From: Flavobacterium chryseum
GTDB taxonomy: Bacteria > Bacteroidota > Bacteroidia > Flavobacteriales > Flavobacteriaceae
Reading direction: 5' to 3'
Assembly (NCBI RefSeq): GCF_004362015.1
Contig: NZ_SNWW01000008.1
Location: forward strand, 258,735 to 295,236
Length of the DNA stretch: 36,502 nt
The translations under genes and the position numbers were made by a program. Shown in pieces: positions 7,664-15,172 of this stretch (position 1 is its first letter; each line of letters starts with the position of its first letter). The notes under the pieces are model-generated. The model saw only the letters and a program-made list of their open reading frames with translations. It searched no databases and was not told the DNA's origin.

Positions 7664-9091
7664 TTACGCCAGCAAAGCCTTTTTCAATCCTTCAAAATCA
7701 ACAGAAACCTGCTCTCCTGAAACTAAGTTTTTAAGTGAATAGGAATTAGTCGCAATTTCCTGGTCTCCGGCAATTACTGCAAACGGAATCAAACGCTTAT
7801 CTGCATATTGAAATTGTTTTCCAACTTTTACATTATCCGGATACAATTCCACTTTTATATTTTCTTTTCTCAATTTCTGAATCGCTTGCGAAGCGTATAA
7901 AGCTTCAGCATCTCCGTAATTGATAAACAATGCCTTTGATGTTGCTGAAACGGTTTCAGGAAACAATTGTAATTCTTCTAAAACTAAATAAATACGATCT
8001 AAACCGAAAGAAATTCCAACGCCGCTCATATTCTTCAAACCGAAAATACCAGTCAAATCATCGTATCTTCCGCCTCCGCCAATAGACCCCATCGAAACGG
8101 TTTTTGGCGCTGCTACTTCAAAAATAGCTCCGGTGTAATAATTTAAACCACGAGCCAGTGTTACATCAAGATCTAGAGTCGCTGTTGCCAAACCTAAAGT
8201 TGCCACATTGTCACAAATAAACTTCAATTCTTCAACACCTTTCATTCCTTCTTCTGATGAAGCTAATAATGAAGAAAGCTGATTGATTTTATCTGCAAAA
8301 GTTCCTGTAAAATTAAAAAGCGGCTGTACTTTTACCAATGCTTCTTCAGGAATACCTTTTTCGATCATTTCTTTTTTAACACCGTCTTCGCCAATCTTAT
8401 CCAGTTTATCCAGAGCAACCGTAAAATCTATTAATTTATCTGATGCTCCGATAACTTCTGCAATTCCGGATAATATTTTTCTATTATTGATTTTAATCGT
8501 AACACCTTCTAAACCTAATGAAGTAAAAACGGTATCATACAATTGAACCAATTCTATTTCCTGCCAAAGCGATTTTGAACCTACAACATCAGCATCACAT
8601 TGAAAAAATTCTCTGTAACGACCTCTTTGTGGTCTGTCTGCTCTCCAAACGGGTTGAATTTGATATCTTTTAAATGGAAATTCAATTTCATTTTGGTGTT
8701 GCACTACATATCTCGCAAACGGCACTGTCAAGTCGTAACGCAATGCTTTTTCTGAAATTTTTCCGGTAAATTTATTCAGTTCAATTCTTTGATTCAAATC
8801 AATTGTTTCTGCAGAATTAACTTGTAGGGATTCTATAGATTCCGGTAATTCAATTTTATTTTTATTGAAGAAAAAATTACCAGAGTTTAATATTTTAAAA
8901 ATCAAACGGTCACCTTCTTCTCCGTATTTCCCCATTAAGGTATCTGAATTCTCAAACGAAGGAGTCTCGATTGGCTGGAAACCAAATTTCTCAAAATTAT
9001 TTTTTATGGTTTGAATTATATATTGACGTTTTGACACCTCTGCAGGCGAAAAATCTCTTGTTCCTTGTGGTATGCTTGGTTTTGAAGCCAT
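7664..9091 (-). CDS. hisS: Histidine--tRNA ligase
   Basis: Class II aminoacyl-tRNA synthetase that charges tRNA-His. The N-terminus IPQGTRDFSPAEVSKR, motif 2 with FKRYQIQPVWRADRPQRGR, the histidine-binding LARGLNYYTG motif and motif 3 GISFGLDRI are all present. The C-terminal 90 residues form the anticodon-binding domain. At 475 residues it is about 50 longer than the E. coli enzyme. Much of the excess lies between motif 1 (EEGDRLIFKIL) and RYDLTVPFARY, a charged insertion rich in Glu, Asn and Lys. Single gene, minus strand, ending at the terminator near 7490. Start ATG at 9091, preceded by the TTTTAGATTGTTGA repeat. Confidence 0.97.
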   Translation of the reverse strand: MASKPSIPQGTRDFSPAEVSKRQYIIQTIKNNFEKFGFQPIETPSFENSDTLMGKYGEEGDRLIFKILNSGNFFFNKNKIELPESIESLQVNSAETIDLNQRIELNKFTGKISEKALRYDLTVPFARYVVQHQNEIEFPFKRYQIQPVWRADRPQRGRYREFFQCDADVVGSKSLWQEIELVQLYDTVFTSLGLEGVTIKINNRKILSGIAEVIGASDKLIDFTVALDKLDKIGEDGVKKEMIEKGIPEEALVKVQPLFNFTGTFADKINQLSSLLASSEEGMKGVEELKFICDNVATLGLATATLDLDVTLARGLNYYTGAIFEVAAPKTVSMGSIGGGGRYDDLTGIFGLKNMSGVGISFGLDRIYLVLEELQLFPETVSATSKALFINYGDAEALYASQAIQKLRKENIKVELYPDNVKVGKQFQYADKRLIPFAVIAGDQEIATNSYSLKNLVSGEQVSVDFEGLKKALLA

Positions 9092-9099
9092 CTTATTTA

Positions 9100-9127
9100 T
9101 TTTAGATTGTTGATTTTATATTGTTGA
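9100..9127. repeat. Tandem 14-bp repeat in the hisS leader
   Basis: TTTTAGATTGTTGA (9100-9113) is followed by TTTTATATTGTTGA (9114-9127), one base different. It is the same unit as at 4297-4324, and it sits at the same distance class from a minus-strand ATG. The leader reads ATCTAAAATAAATAAG-ATG. Confidence 0.6.
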
Positions 9128-9271
9128 TTCTTTTGAAACCTTACATCTAAATTCATTGACATTATTTTCTTTTATTTTTAACCGACTGCAAATATCTTAT
9201 TTTTTAAAATAAATTAGGGCAGTTCGAAAACAAACTTGTAACAAAAAACGTATTTTCGTGTCAAATTGGTC

Positions 9272-10516
9272 ATGATGCTAAAATTATTTAAAGAAAATAT
9301 CCGAATTGCTTTTGGTTCTATCAAAACACAATTGCTGCGTACGATTCTTACTGTATTAATCATCGCTATCGGGATTACGGCTTTGGTTGGGATTCTTACG
9401 GTTGTAACGGCGCTTGAAAATACGGTTTCGACTAATTTTGCATCGATGGGCGCGAATACTTTCAACATCAATCAATACGAAAATAACGTTAAAAACCGCG
9501 GAGGAAACGAACGTGAAATTGTAAATCCGATTATTTCGTATCCAGAAGCAGTTGCTTTCAAAAATAAATTCAAATATCCTTTTACCGAAACTTCACTTTC
9601 TTTTACCGCAACATCAACTGCCGAAGTGAAATATTTAGACAAAAAAACCGATCCCGAAATTAAAATTCTAGGCGTTGACGAACATTTTATTTCGAATTCT
9701 GGTTTAGAAATTAGTTTAGGCCGCAGTTTTAATCAATTTGATATTGACAATAATACGTATTCCTGCGTTGTAGGATCTGACTTTGAAAAAGGTTTATTAA
9801 AAGATTTAAATCCGATTGATAAAGTGATTTCAATTCGAGGCGCCCGTTTTAAAGTAATCGGCGTTTTAAAAGAAAAAGGATCTACTTTTGGCAACAGTCA
9901 GGATTTACGTGTTTTGATTCCTATTCAGGTGGCACGTTCCCTATTTACTGCTCCTAATATCAATTATACCATGAGTGTTATGGTTTCTAAAAAAGAACTT
10001 TTAGATGAAGCTGTTGATAACGCCACAAGTACGATGCGTCGCGTTCGTAAATTGAGCCCCGTTCGTGACAATAATTTTGGTATTGGCCGAAGCGACGATT
10101 TAATTAATAAAATTCTCGGAATTACGCAATATCTTGGTTGGGCGGCCTGGATTATTAGTGTTATTACCATTTTAGGATCATCAATTGCTTTGATGAATAT
10201 TATGATTGTATCGGTTACAGAACGTACGCGAGAAATTGGTGTTCGTAAGGCACTCGGCGCAACAAAAGTCACAATTTCAGTTCAGTTTTTTATCGAAACT
10301 TTATTGATTGGGCAAATTGGCGGTTTGGTCGGAATTGTATTGGGAATTCTGGTTGGTGCTGGATTTGCATCTATAATGAACTTTTCCTTTGTAATTCCGT
10401 GGATGGCAATTTTTGCTGCTTTTGCAACCAGTTTTGCTGTCGCTATTGTGTCGGGTTTATATCCGGCAATAAAAGCTTCTCAACTAGATCCTATTGAAGC
10501 TTTGCGTTATGAATAA
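9272..10516 (+). CDS. ABC transporter permease, MacB/FtsX type
   Basis: A 414-residue permease with the MacB layout. One membrane segment at about 20-42 follows a short amphipathic start (LFKENIRIAFGSIKTQLLRT). Then comes a periplasmic MacB-PCD domain (about 45-265) and three membrane segments in the last 130 residues. The conserved VTERTREIGVRKALGATK and the ending LYPAIKASQLDPIEALRYE are strong family marks. The frame opens at a TTG (9266), but ATG codons at 9272 and 9275 are better starts. Neither the ATPase nor the membrane-fusion partner is adjacent, so it must pair with genes elsewhere. Substrate unknown. Its 3' end converges on prmC with 59 bp between. Confidence 0.92.
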   Translation: MMLKLFKENIRIAFGSIKTQLLRTILTVLIIAIGITALVGILTVVTALENTVSTNFASMGANTFNINQYENNVKNRGGNEREIVNPIISYPEAVAFKNKFKYPFTETSLSFTATSTAEVKYLDKKTDPEIKILGVDEHFISNSGLEISLGRSFNQFDIDNNTYSCVVGSDFEKGLLKDLNPIDKVISIRGARFKVIGVLKEKGSTFGNSQDLRVLIPIQVARSLFTAPNINYTMSVMVSKKELLDEAVDNATSTMRRVRKLSPVRDNNFGIGRSDDLINKILGITQYLGWAAWIISVITILGSSIALMNIMIVSVTERTREIGVRKALGATKVTISVQFFIETLLIGQIGGLVGIVLGILVGAGFASIMNFSFVIPWMAIFAAFATSFAVAIVSGLYPAIKASQLDPIEALRYE

Positions 10517-10575
10517 TTGATGAGTTTACTTCAAAGTTTAAAACCTTAAAAGTATTTCTTATGTAAATTCTAAAC

Positions 10576-11442
10576 CTACAAGGTTGTAGAAAACTTGCAG
10601 GAAATCATACGGTCATTATCGTAAATATCTTTTCGAAGATCGATATTTATAAAATCCATTTTCCCCAGTAAATCAATCATTTCTTTTCCTAAATATTGAT
10701 TGATTTCAAAATATAATTGCCCGTTTTCAAGAAGATTATTTTGAGCTAAAGAAGCTATTTTTCTGTAAAAAACCAAAGCATCGTTATCATCTACAAAAAG
10801 CGCCAGGTGCGGTTCATAATTTAAAACATTCTTTTTGATTTCTACTTTTTCTAAATTTCTCACATAAGGCGGATTCGAAACTATAACATCAAATTTGCAT
10901 TTTAATTCATCGGTTGCTAAAATGTCCTGAAATATAAAAGTAACATCGACATTATTGTTTATGGCATTTCTTCTGGCTGTATCCAGCGCCTTTTTAGAAA
11001 CATCAATCGCATAAACTTCTGCATTGGGCAGGTTTTTGGCCAGGGTAATTGCAATACAGCCGCTGCCGGTTCCGATATCAATGATTTTTATCTTTTTAGA
11101 TTTATCAGAATTTTTATTTTCATTGATAATCCATTCTACCAATTCTTCTGTTTCCGGTCTCGGAATTAAAACATTATCATTTACTTCAAAATACAAACCG
11201 TAAAAATTTGTTTTTCCGAGTAAATACTGAATTGGTACTTCTTTTTTTAATTGTTCGAGAATAGAATCCCAATATACAAAATCAGCTTTCTCAAACGTTA
11301 ATTCATGATTCAAAGCTAGATCAATTTGTCTTAATTTATGCTTGTCTTCTAATATCAAATAAAAAAAACTCTCCGCTTCGTACGCATCGTAAAAAGGAGA
11401 CAATTCCTGGATAAATTGTGTACGATATTGTTTGATTTTCAT
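10576..11442 (-). CDS. prmC: Peptide chain release factor N5-glutamine methyltransferase
   Basis: PrmC methylates the glutamine of the GGQ motif in release factors RF1/RF2, using S-adenosylmethionine. The N-terminal helical domain (1-90) ends in the conserved VLIPRPETEELVEW (91-104). The SAM-binding GTGSG is at 124-128 and the glutamine-binding NPPY at 190-193. Length 288 is normal. It follows the GNAT gene by 80 bp on the same strand. The hairpin-like CTACAAGGTTGTAG at its 3' end lies within the coding region and stop. Confidence 0.96.
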   Translation of the reverse strand: MKIKQYRTQFIQELSPFYDAYEAESFFYLILEDKHKLRQIDLALNHELTFEKADFVYWDSILEQLKKEVPIQYLLGKTNFYGLYFEVNDNVLIPRPETEELVEWIINENKNSDKSKKIKIIDIGTGSGCIAITLAKNLPNAEVYAIDVSKKALDTARRNAINNNVDVTFIFQDILATDELKCKFDVIVSNPPYVRNLEKVEIKKNVLNYEPHLALFVDDNDALVFYRKIASLAQNNLLENGQLYFEINQYLGKEMIDLLGKMDFINIDLRKDIYDNDRMISCKFSTTL

Positions 11443-11522
11443 GTGAGATTTGAGTATTAATTTTTAGCTAAGACTAATTCTATTCCATAAGTAGTACAAA
11501 CCAAAATTTGTTACAATTCGGT

Positions 11523-12008
11523 TTATAAAACTTTCAACATCCAGACAGGGCAAGAATTATGCCCAGTACAACCCATTGGAGCATCTAAATACTCAAAACC
11601 TGATTTTACATATAATTTTTGAGCCGCGTGCATGAACGGCATCGTTTCAATATAACATTTTTCAAAACCAAAAGCCTTTGCTTCATTAAGACATTTTTCC
11701 ATCATTTCAGAACCAATTCCTAAACCGCGGGTTTCTGGCAAAAAATACATTTTTTGTAATTCACAAATAGCCTGATCTCCGTTTTCTAAAGGTGCTATTC
11801 CGGCAGAACCTACAATTCTCCCTTCAGTTTCAACTACAAAATAAACCGATTTTGGTTTATTGTACTCTTCAAACATTAAATCTAGATACGGATCTGCGTA
11901 AGCTGTGCCTACTTTTGGAATTTCCATTTCGTCGAAAACCGATCGTATTAATTGGGCAACTGCCTGATTGTCTTCTTTTTTAATTCTTCTGATAATCCAA
12001 TTTTCCAT
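11523..12008 (-). CDS. GNAT family N-acetyltransferase
   Basis: A 161-residue single-domain acetyltransferase. The core GNAT acetyl-CoA motif is visible as MYFLPETRGLGIGSEMMEKC (RGLGIG pyrophosphate loop), followed by the FEKCYIETMP strand and an AAQKLYVKSGF motif B. The substrate cannot be inferred. It is divergent from ribD, with its own -7 box, and probably co-transcribed with prmC downstream (80 bp), which raises the possibility of a translation-related role, unproven. Start ATG at 12008. Confidence 0.9.
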   Translation of the reverse strand: MENWIIRRIKKEDNQAVAQLIRSVFDEMEIPKVGTAYADPYLDLMFEEYNKPKSVYFVVETEGRIVGSAGIAPLENGDQAICELQKMYFLPETRGLGIGSEMMEKCLNEAKAFGFEKCYIETMPFMHAAQKLYVKSGFEYLDAPMGCTGHNSCPVWMLKVL

Positions 12009-12035
12009 ATTTCGCTATTATTCTAAATATAACTA

Positions 12036-12043
12036 CAAAAGTA
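12036..12043 (-). promoter_or_regulatory. -7 promoter box of the GNAT-prmC unit
   Basis: TACTTTTG on the minus strand, a perfect TAnnTTTG match, lies 27 bp upstream of the GNAT ATG. No clear TTG -33 element is seen at 19-23 bp. Confidence 0.55.
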
Positions 12044-12113
12044 AAAATACTTTTCCGATTGTATCATAACTAATTGGATTGTTTCAGAACTAAAACGTAA
12101 ACCCAAAAATAAC

Positions 12114-12121
12114 TACTTTTG
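12114..12121 (+). promoter_or_regulatory. -7 promoter box just before ribD
   Basis: TACTTTTG matches the TAnnTTTG consensus exactly and ends only 4 bp before the GTG start of ribD. If it is the promoter, the message would be leaderless or nearly so. There is no convincing -33 box. Confidence 0.45.
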
Positions 12122-12125
12122 TAAC

Positions 12126-13175
12126 GTGAATAAACATGATAAATATATAAGACGTTGCATAGAATTAGCACAAAATGGTTTTGGAACTACTTATCCGAAC
12201 CCAATGGTTGGCAGTGTAATTGTTTACGATGATAAAATTATTGGCGAAGGCTGGCACAAAAAAGCCGGAGAACCTCATGCGGAAGTAAATGCGATTCGAT
12301 CTGTAAAAGATAAATCGCTATTAAAAAAAGCTACTATTTATGTGAGCTTAGAACCTTGCAGCCATTTTGGGAAAACGCCTCCGTGCTGTGATTTGATTAT
12401 TGCAAACGAAATTCCGAATGTGGTTGTTGGTACAGTTGATCCGAACGAAAAAGTAGCTGGAAATGGCATAAAAAAATTAATTGCTGCCGGAGCAAATGTT
12501 GTCGTTGGCGTTTTAGAAGATGAATGTAACGAACTCAATAAACGCTTTTTTACTTTTCATCAAAAAAAGAGACCTTATATTATATTAAAATGGGCTGAAA
12601 GTCTGGACGGATTTTTAGCGCCTGAAAAAGATATTAATCAAGATAGAAAACCTATTTGGATTACTAATACTTATTCGAGACAATTAGTTCATAAATGGAG
12701 AAGTGAAGAACAGGCAATTTTGGTTGGTACTCAAACCGTTATTGATGACAATCCGAAATTGAACGTTCGTGATTGGTCAGGAAATAATCCCGTTAGAGTT
12801 GTGTTAGATCAGAATAACCGAATCTCAAGAGATAGCCGTATTTTTGATGACAGTGTAAAAACGCTTGTATTTACAAAATCTGAAATTAGCTTTTCGGCAG
12901 AAAACACTACCTTTGAAGTAATTGATTTTAATCAAAACATACTACCACAGATTTTGGAAGTTTTGCATCAAAATCAGATTCAGTCTATTATTATAGAAGG
13001 CGGTTTACAGACTCTACAATCTTTTATAGATCAAAATATTTGGGATGAAGCCCGCATTTTTATTGGAAAATCTATTTTTGGAAATGGAACAAAAGCGCCA
13101 CTTCTGCAAAAGAAAAATGCAACGAAAGCTTTTATTCAAAATGATGAATTAATAAATGTTAGAAATTATGATTGA
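12126..13175 (+). CDS. ribD: Bifunctional riboflavin biosynthesis deaminase/reductase RibD
   Basis: RibD carries out the deaminase and reductase steps that convert the GTP cyclohydrolase II product to 5-amino-6-ribitylaminouracil phosphate. The deaminase domain (1-145) has TYPNPMVGSVIV, the zinc ligand and catalytic HAE at 51-53, and the PCSHFGKTPPC zinc motif (Cys78, Cys87). The reductase domain (about 150-349) has KWAESLDG, VGTQTVIDDNP and IIEGG. Start is GTG at 12126; no in-frame ATG is near and the alignment-conserved part begins at once. Other rib genes are not adjacent. Its stop overlaps the start of the HAD gene, implying translational coupling. No FMN riboswitch is seen in the 117-bp upstream gap. 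Confidence 0.95.
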   Translation: MNKHDKYIRRCIELAQNGFGTTYPNPMVGSVIVYDDKIIGEGWHKKAGEPHAEVNAIRSVKDKSLLKKATIYVSLEPCSHFGKTPPCCDLIIANEIPNVVVGTVDPNEKVAGNGIKKLIAAGANVVVGVLEDECNELNKRFFTFHQKKRPYIILKWAESLDGFLAPEKDINQDRKPIWITNTYSRQLVHKWRSEEQAILVGTQTVIDDNPKLNVRDWSGNNPVRVVLDQNNRISRDSRIFDDSVKTLVFTKSEISFSAENTTFEVIDFNQNILPQILEVLHQNQIQSIIIEGGLQTLQSFIDQNIWDEARIFIGKSIFGNGTKAPLLQKKNATKAFIQNDELINVRNYD

Positions 13176-13770
13176 TACTATAATTTTTGATTTTGGAGAT
13201 ATTTTTATCAATTTAGATAAGCAAGCTACGATTTCAGGATTTCAGAAGTTAGGCCTGAAAGAATGGACTTCAGAACTGGATCGTTTAAATCTTTTATTTG
13301 AAACCGGAGATATTTCGCATGATGAGTTTCTGGCAGGTTTTCAAAAAGAACTTCCAAATGCTTCTGTAGAAGAAATTCTTGCAGCCTGGAATGCTATTTT
13401 AGCTGACTTTCCTTTATATCGATTAGAGTTTCTGCAAATGCTTTCTAAAAAATACCGATTATTTTTATTGAGTAATACTGATTCTATTCATATTGAAACC
13501 TTCGAAAACAAGAGCGGTATTTCATTTTACAGCGATTTTTACCAATGTTTTGAGAAAGTTTATTTTTCTTTTGAAATTGGGATGAGAAAACCAAATGCTG
13601 AAGTTTTTCAGTATTTAATTAAAAAACATGAATTATCTCCAAAACGCACTTTGTTTGTTGATGATAAAAAAGAAAACACAGATTCTGCTGCCGCATTAGG
13701 TTTCCATGTCTGGAATTTACAAGTTGGCCAGGAAGATGTTGTAGACTTATTTGACAAGAAAATAATTTAG
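13168..13770 (+). CDS. HAD family phosphatase (HAD-IA, YihX-like)
   Basis: A HAD-superfamily hydrolase of 200 residues from the preferred ATG at 13168; a longer form from 13156 is possible. Motif I is IIFDFGDIFI with nucleophile Asp8 and Gly10 in place of the second Asp, as in some HAD-IA members. Motif II is LLSNTD, motif III GMRKPNAEVF with the Lys, and motif IV LFVDDKKEN. A helical cap lies at about 20-80. The ATG at 13168 sits inside the last codons of ribD (8-bp overlap), so the two are probably translated together. A role in dephosphorylating the RibD product, an otherwise unassigned step in many bacteria, is an inference from position only. Confidence 0.9.
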   Translation: MIDTIIFDFGDIFINLDKQATISGFQKLGLKEWTSELDRLNLLFETGDISHDEFLAGFQKELPNASVEEILAAWNAILADFPLYRLEFLQMLSKKYRLFLLSNTDSIHIETFENKSGISFYSDFYQCFEKVYFSFEIGMRKPNAEVFQYLIKKHELSPKRTLFVDDKKENTDSAAALGFHVWNLQVGQEDVVDLFDKKII

Positions 13771-13780
13771 CTCGTCTATC

Positions 13781-13890
13781 TTGCCACAGATTAAAATGAT
13801 TTTTTTTCACGCAGATTCTGCAGATTTGAGCAGATTTTAATTTTTAATCTGCGGGATCAGCCTAAATCTTTTTAAATCTGCGTGAAAAAC
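13781..13890. repeat. CACGCAGATT inverted-repeat element, copy 2
   Basis: TTTTTCACGCAGATT (13803-13817) and AATCTGCGTGAAAAA (13875-13889) are perfect 15-bp inverted arms, with CAGATTTGAGCAGATT-type units inside. It shares its arms and the outer TTGCCACAGATT style with the element at 7521-7653. It lies between the HAD gene and the YigZ gene, about 10 bp past the HAD stop, where it may act as a transcript-end hairpin. Confidence 0.75.
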
Positions 13891-13917
13891 TTACTTATAT
13901 AATTTAGAAATTTACTT

Positions 13918-14550
13918 TTGGAATACAACGATACTTACCAAACCATTGCATTTGAATCTGAAGAAATTCTTTTTAAGGAAAAAGGAAGCAAATTCTTTGG
14001 CTACGCATTTCCTATAGAAAGTGAAGACGCGGTAAAACCTATCATCGAAAACTTAAAGAAGCAACATCCGCACGCAGTACATTTTTGTTACGCCTATCAA
14101 TTAGGTACAGCGCCAAAAATATCGTATCGCGCTAATGATGATGGCGAACCGAGTAATACGGCAGGCGCTCCTATTTATGGACAAATACAATCTTTTGGCC
14201 TAACAAACGTTATTGTAGTGGTCGTTCGGATTTTTGGCGGAGTTAAATTGGGTGTTGGCGGATTAATCGCTGCTTATAAAACTACTGCACAAATGACGCT
14301 CGAAGTTTGTGAAATTATCGAAAAAACAATCGACGTACATTTTTTAATCTCTTTTGATTATAAAAACATGAATAAAGTGATGCGCGTCATCAAAGAAAAA
14401 AAACTCGATATTGTTTCTCAGGAAATGGAAATTGATGAAGAATCAGGATTGCCAATTGGAAAAATCATGACAAAAACACGAAAAAAAAATGCCGAAATGA
14501 TATTCGACATTTTTGATTTAATGTTTGAAATTGACATCAAAATTGTGTAA
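13918..14550 (+). CDS. YigZ/IMPACT family protein
   Basis: A 210-residue protein of the UPF0029/IMPACT family. The N-terminal domain has the family marks KEKGSKFFGYAFPI, HAVHFCYAYQLG, the NDDGEPSNTAGAPI loop and VVVVRIFGGVKLGVGGLIAAY. The C-terminal part is the DUF1949-like ferredoxin fold. Homologues include E. coli YigZ and eukaryotic IMPACT, linked to translation or nucleic-acid binding; the biochemical role is unsettled. No ATG is available. The first usable start is TTG at 13918, which is the end of a perfect TACTTTTG box (13913-13920), an odd arrangement shared with two other genes in this window. Confidence 0.9.
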   Translation: MEYNDTYQTIAFESEEILFKEKGSKFFGYAFPIESEDAVKPIIENLKKQHPHAVHFCYAYQLGTAPKISYRANDDGEPSNTAGAPIYGQIQSFGLTNVIVVVVRIFGGVKLGVGGLIAAYKTTAQMTLEVCEIIEKTIDVHFLISFDYKNMNKVMRVIKEKKLDIVSQEMEIDEESGLPIGKIMTKTRKKNAEMIFDIFDLMFEIDIKIV

Positions 14551-14581
14551 ATTGGTATTAAAATCAAGTTCGTTTTAACAA

Positions 14582-14986
14582 TTATTCAAGCGTTTTAAAT
14601 AATTCTAAAATATAGTCTGGCGGTGCTGTTGGGCGACCTGTTTTTAACGAAATAAATACTAAAATAAACACCGCAGTTGTTAATAACTCATTCGCTTCAT
14701 TATAGATTGCGCAGTCGAATTCAATCTTGACCGACGATTGACTTTTGAAAGTAGTATGAATCGTTAAGAGCTCATCATAACGCGCTGATTTTTTATAATT
14801 AACCTGCATCGAAACAATTGGTAGTCCAATTCCGCTTTCTTCCATACTTTTATAAGAAATCCCTTTGTTTCTAAGCCATTCCACGCGTCCTATCTCAAAA
14901 TAAGGGATATAATTTCCGTGATAAACAACTCCCATTTGGTCTGTTTCTGAGTAACGAACACGCACTTGCGTTTGATGATTTTTCAT
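14582..14986 (-). CDS. Acyl-CoA thioesterase, YbgC/FadM family (hotdog fold)
   Basis: A 134-residue 4-hydroxybenzoyl-CoA-thioesterase-like hotdog protein. The catalytic segment is RYSETDQMGVVYHGNYIPYFE, with Asp16 as the expected catalytic residue. This is followed by the long helix with GRVEWLRNKGISYKSMEE. YbgC-type enzymes hydrolyse short- or medium-chain acyl-CoA and in some bacteria work with the Tol-Pal system, but no tol genes are nearby. It is divergent from dnaA across a 186-bp AT-rich gap and converges on the YigZ gene with 31 bp between. Start ATG at 14986. Confidence 0.92.
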   Translation of the reverse strand: MKNHQTQVRVRYSETDQMGVVYHGNYIPYFEIGRVEWLRNKGISYKSMEESGIGLPIVSMQVNYKKSARYDELLTIHTTFKSQSSVKIEFDCAIYNEANELLTTAVFILVFISLKTGRPTAPPDYILELFKTLE

Positions 14987-15172
14987 TATTTATTGATTAA
15001 AAAAATTTAACTCTTAAAAGTTTCCTTACAACATTTTTTTATAAAATTAGAAGGCAAAATATTTTTTTTTACAGAATTTTGTTCACATATTTGTTATCCC
15101 GAAATACGGAATAAAATTGCTCCCTTTTTATTAGGAGAATCTTTATCAATAATAAAAAATTTATCTGAATCT

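Noticed and set aside
10576..10589. CTACAAGGTTGTAG as a terminator between the MacB-type permease and prmC
   Set aside because: It is made from the last codons and stop of prmC, has a 2-base loop and no T-run.
12009..12125. FMN riboswitch before ribD
   Set aside because: The gap is only 117 bp, carries two -7 boxes, and has none of the conserved RFN sequence blocks.
14987..15172. oriC next to dnaA
   Set aside because: Only isolated TTATCC-like words are seen (for example TTATCCCG near 15095), not a DnaA-box cluster.
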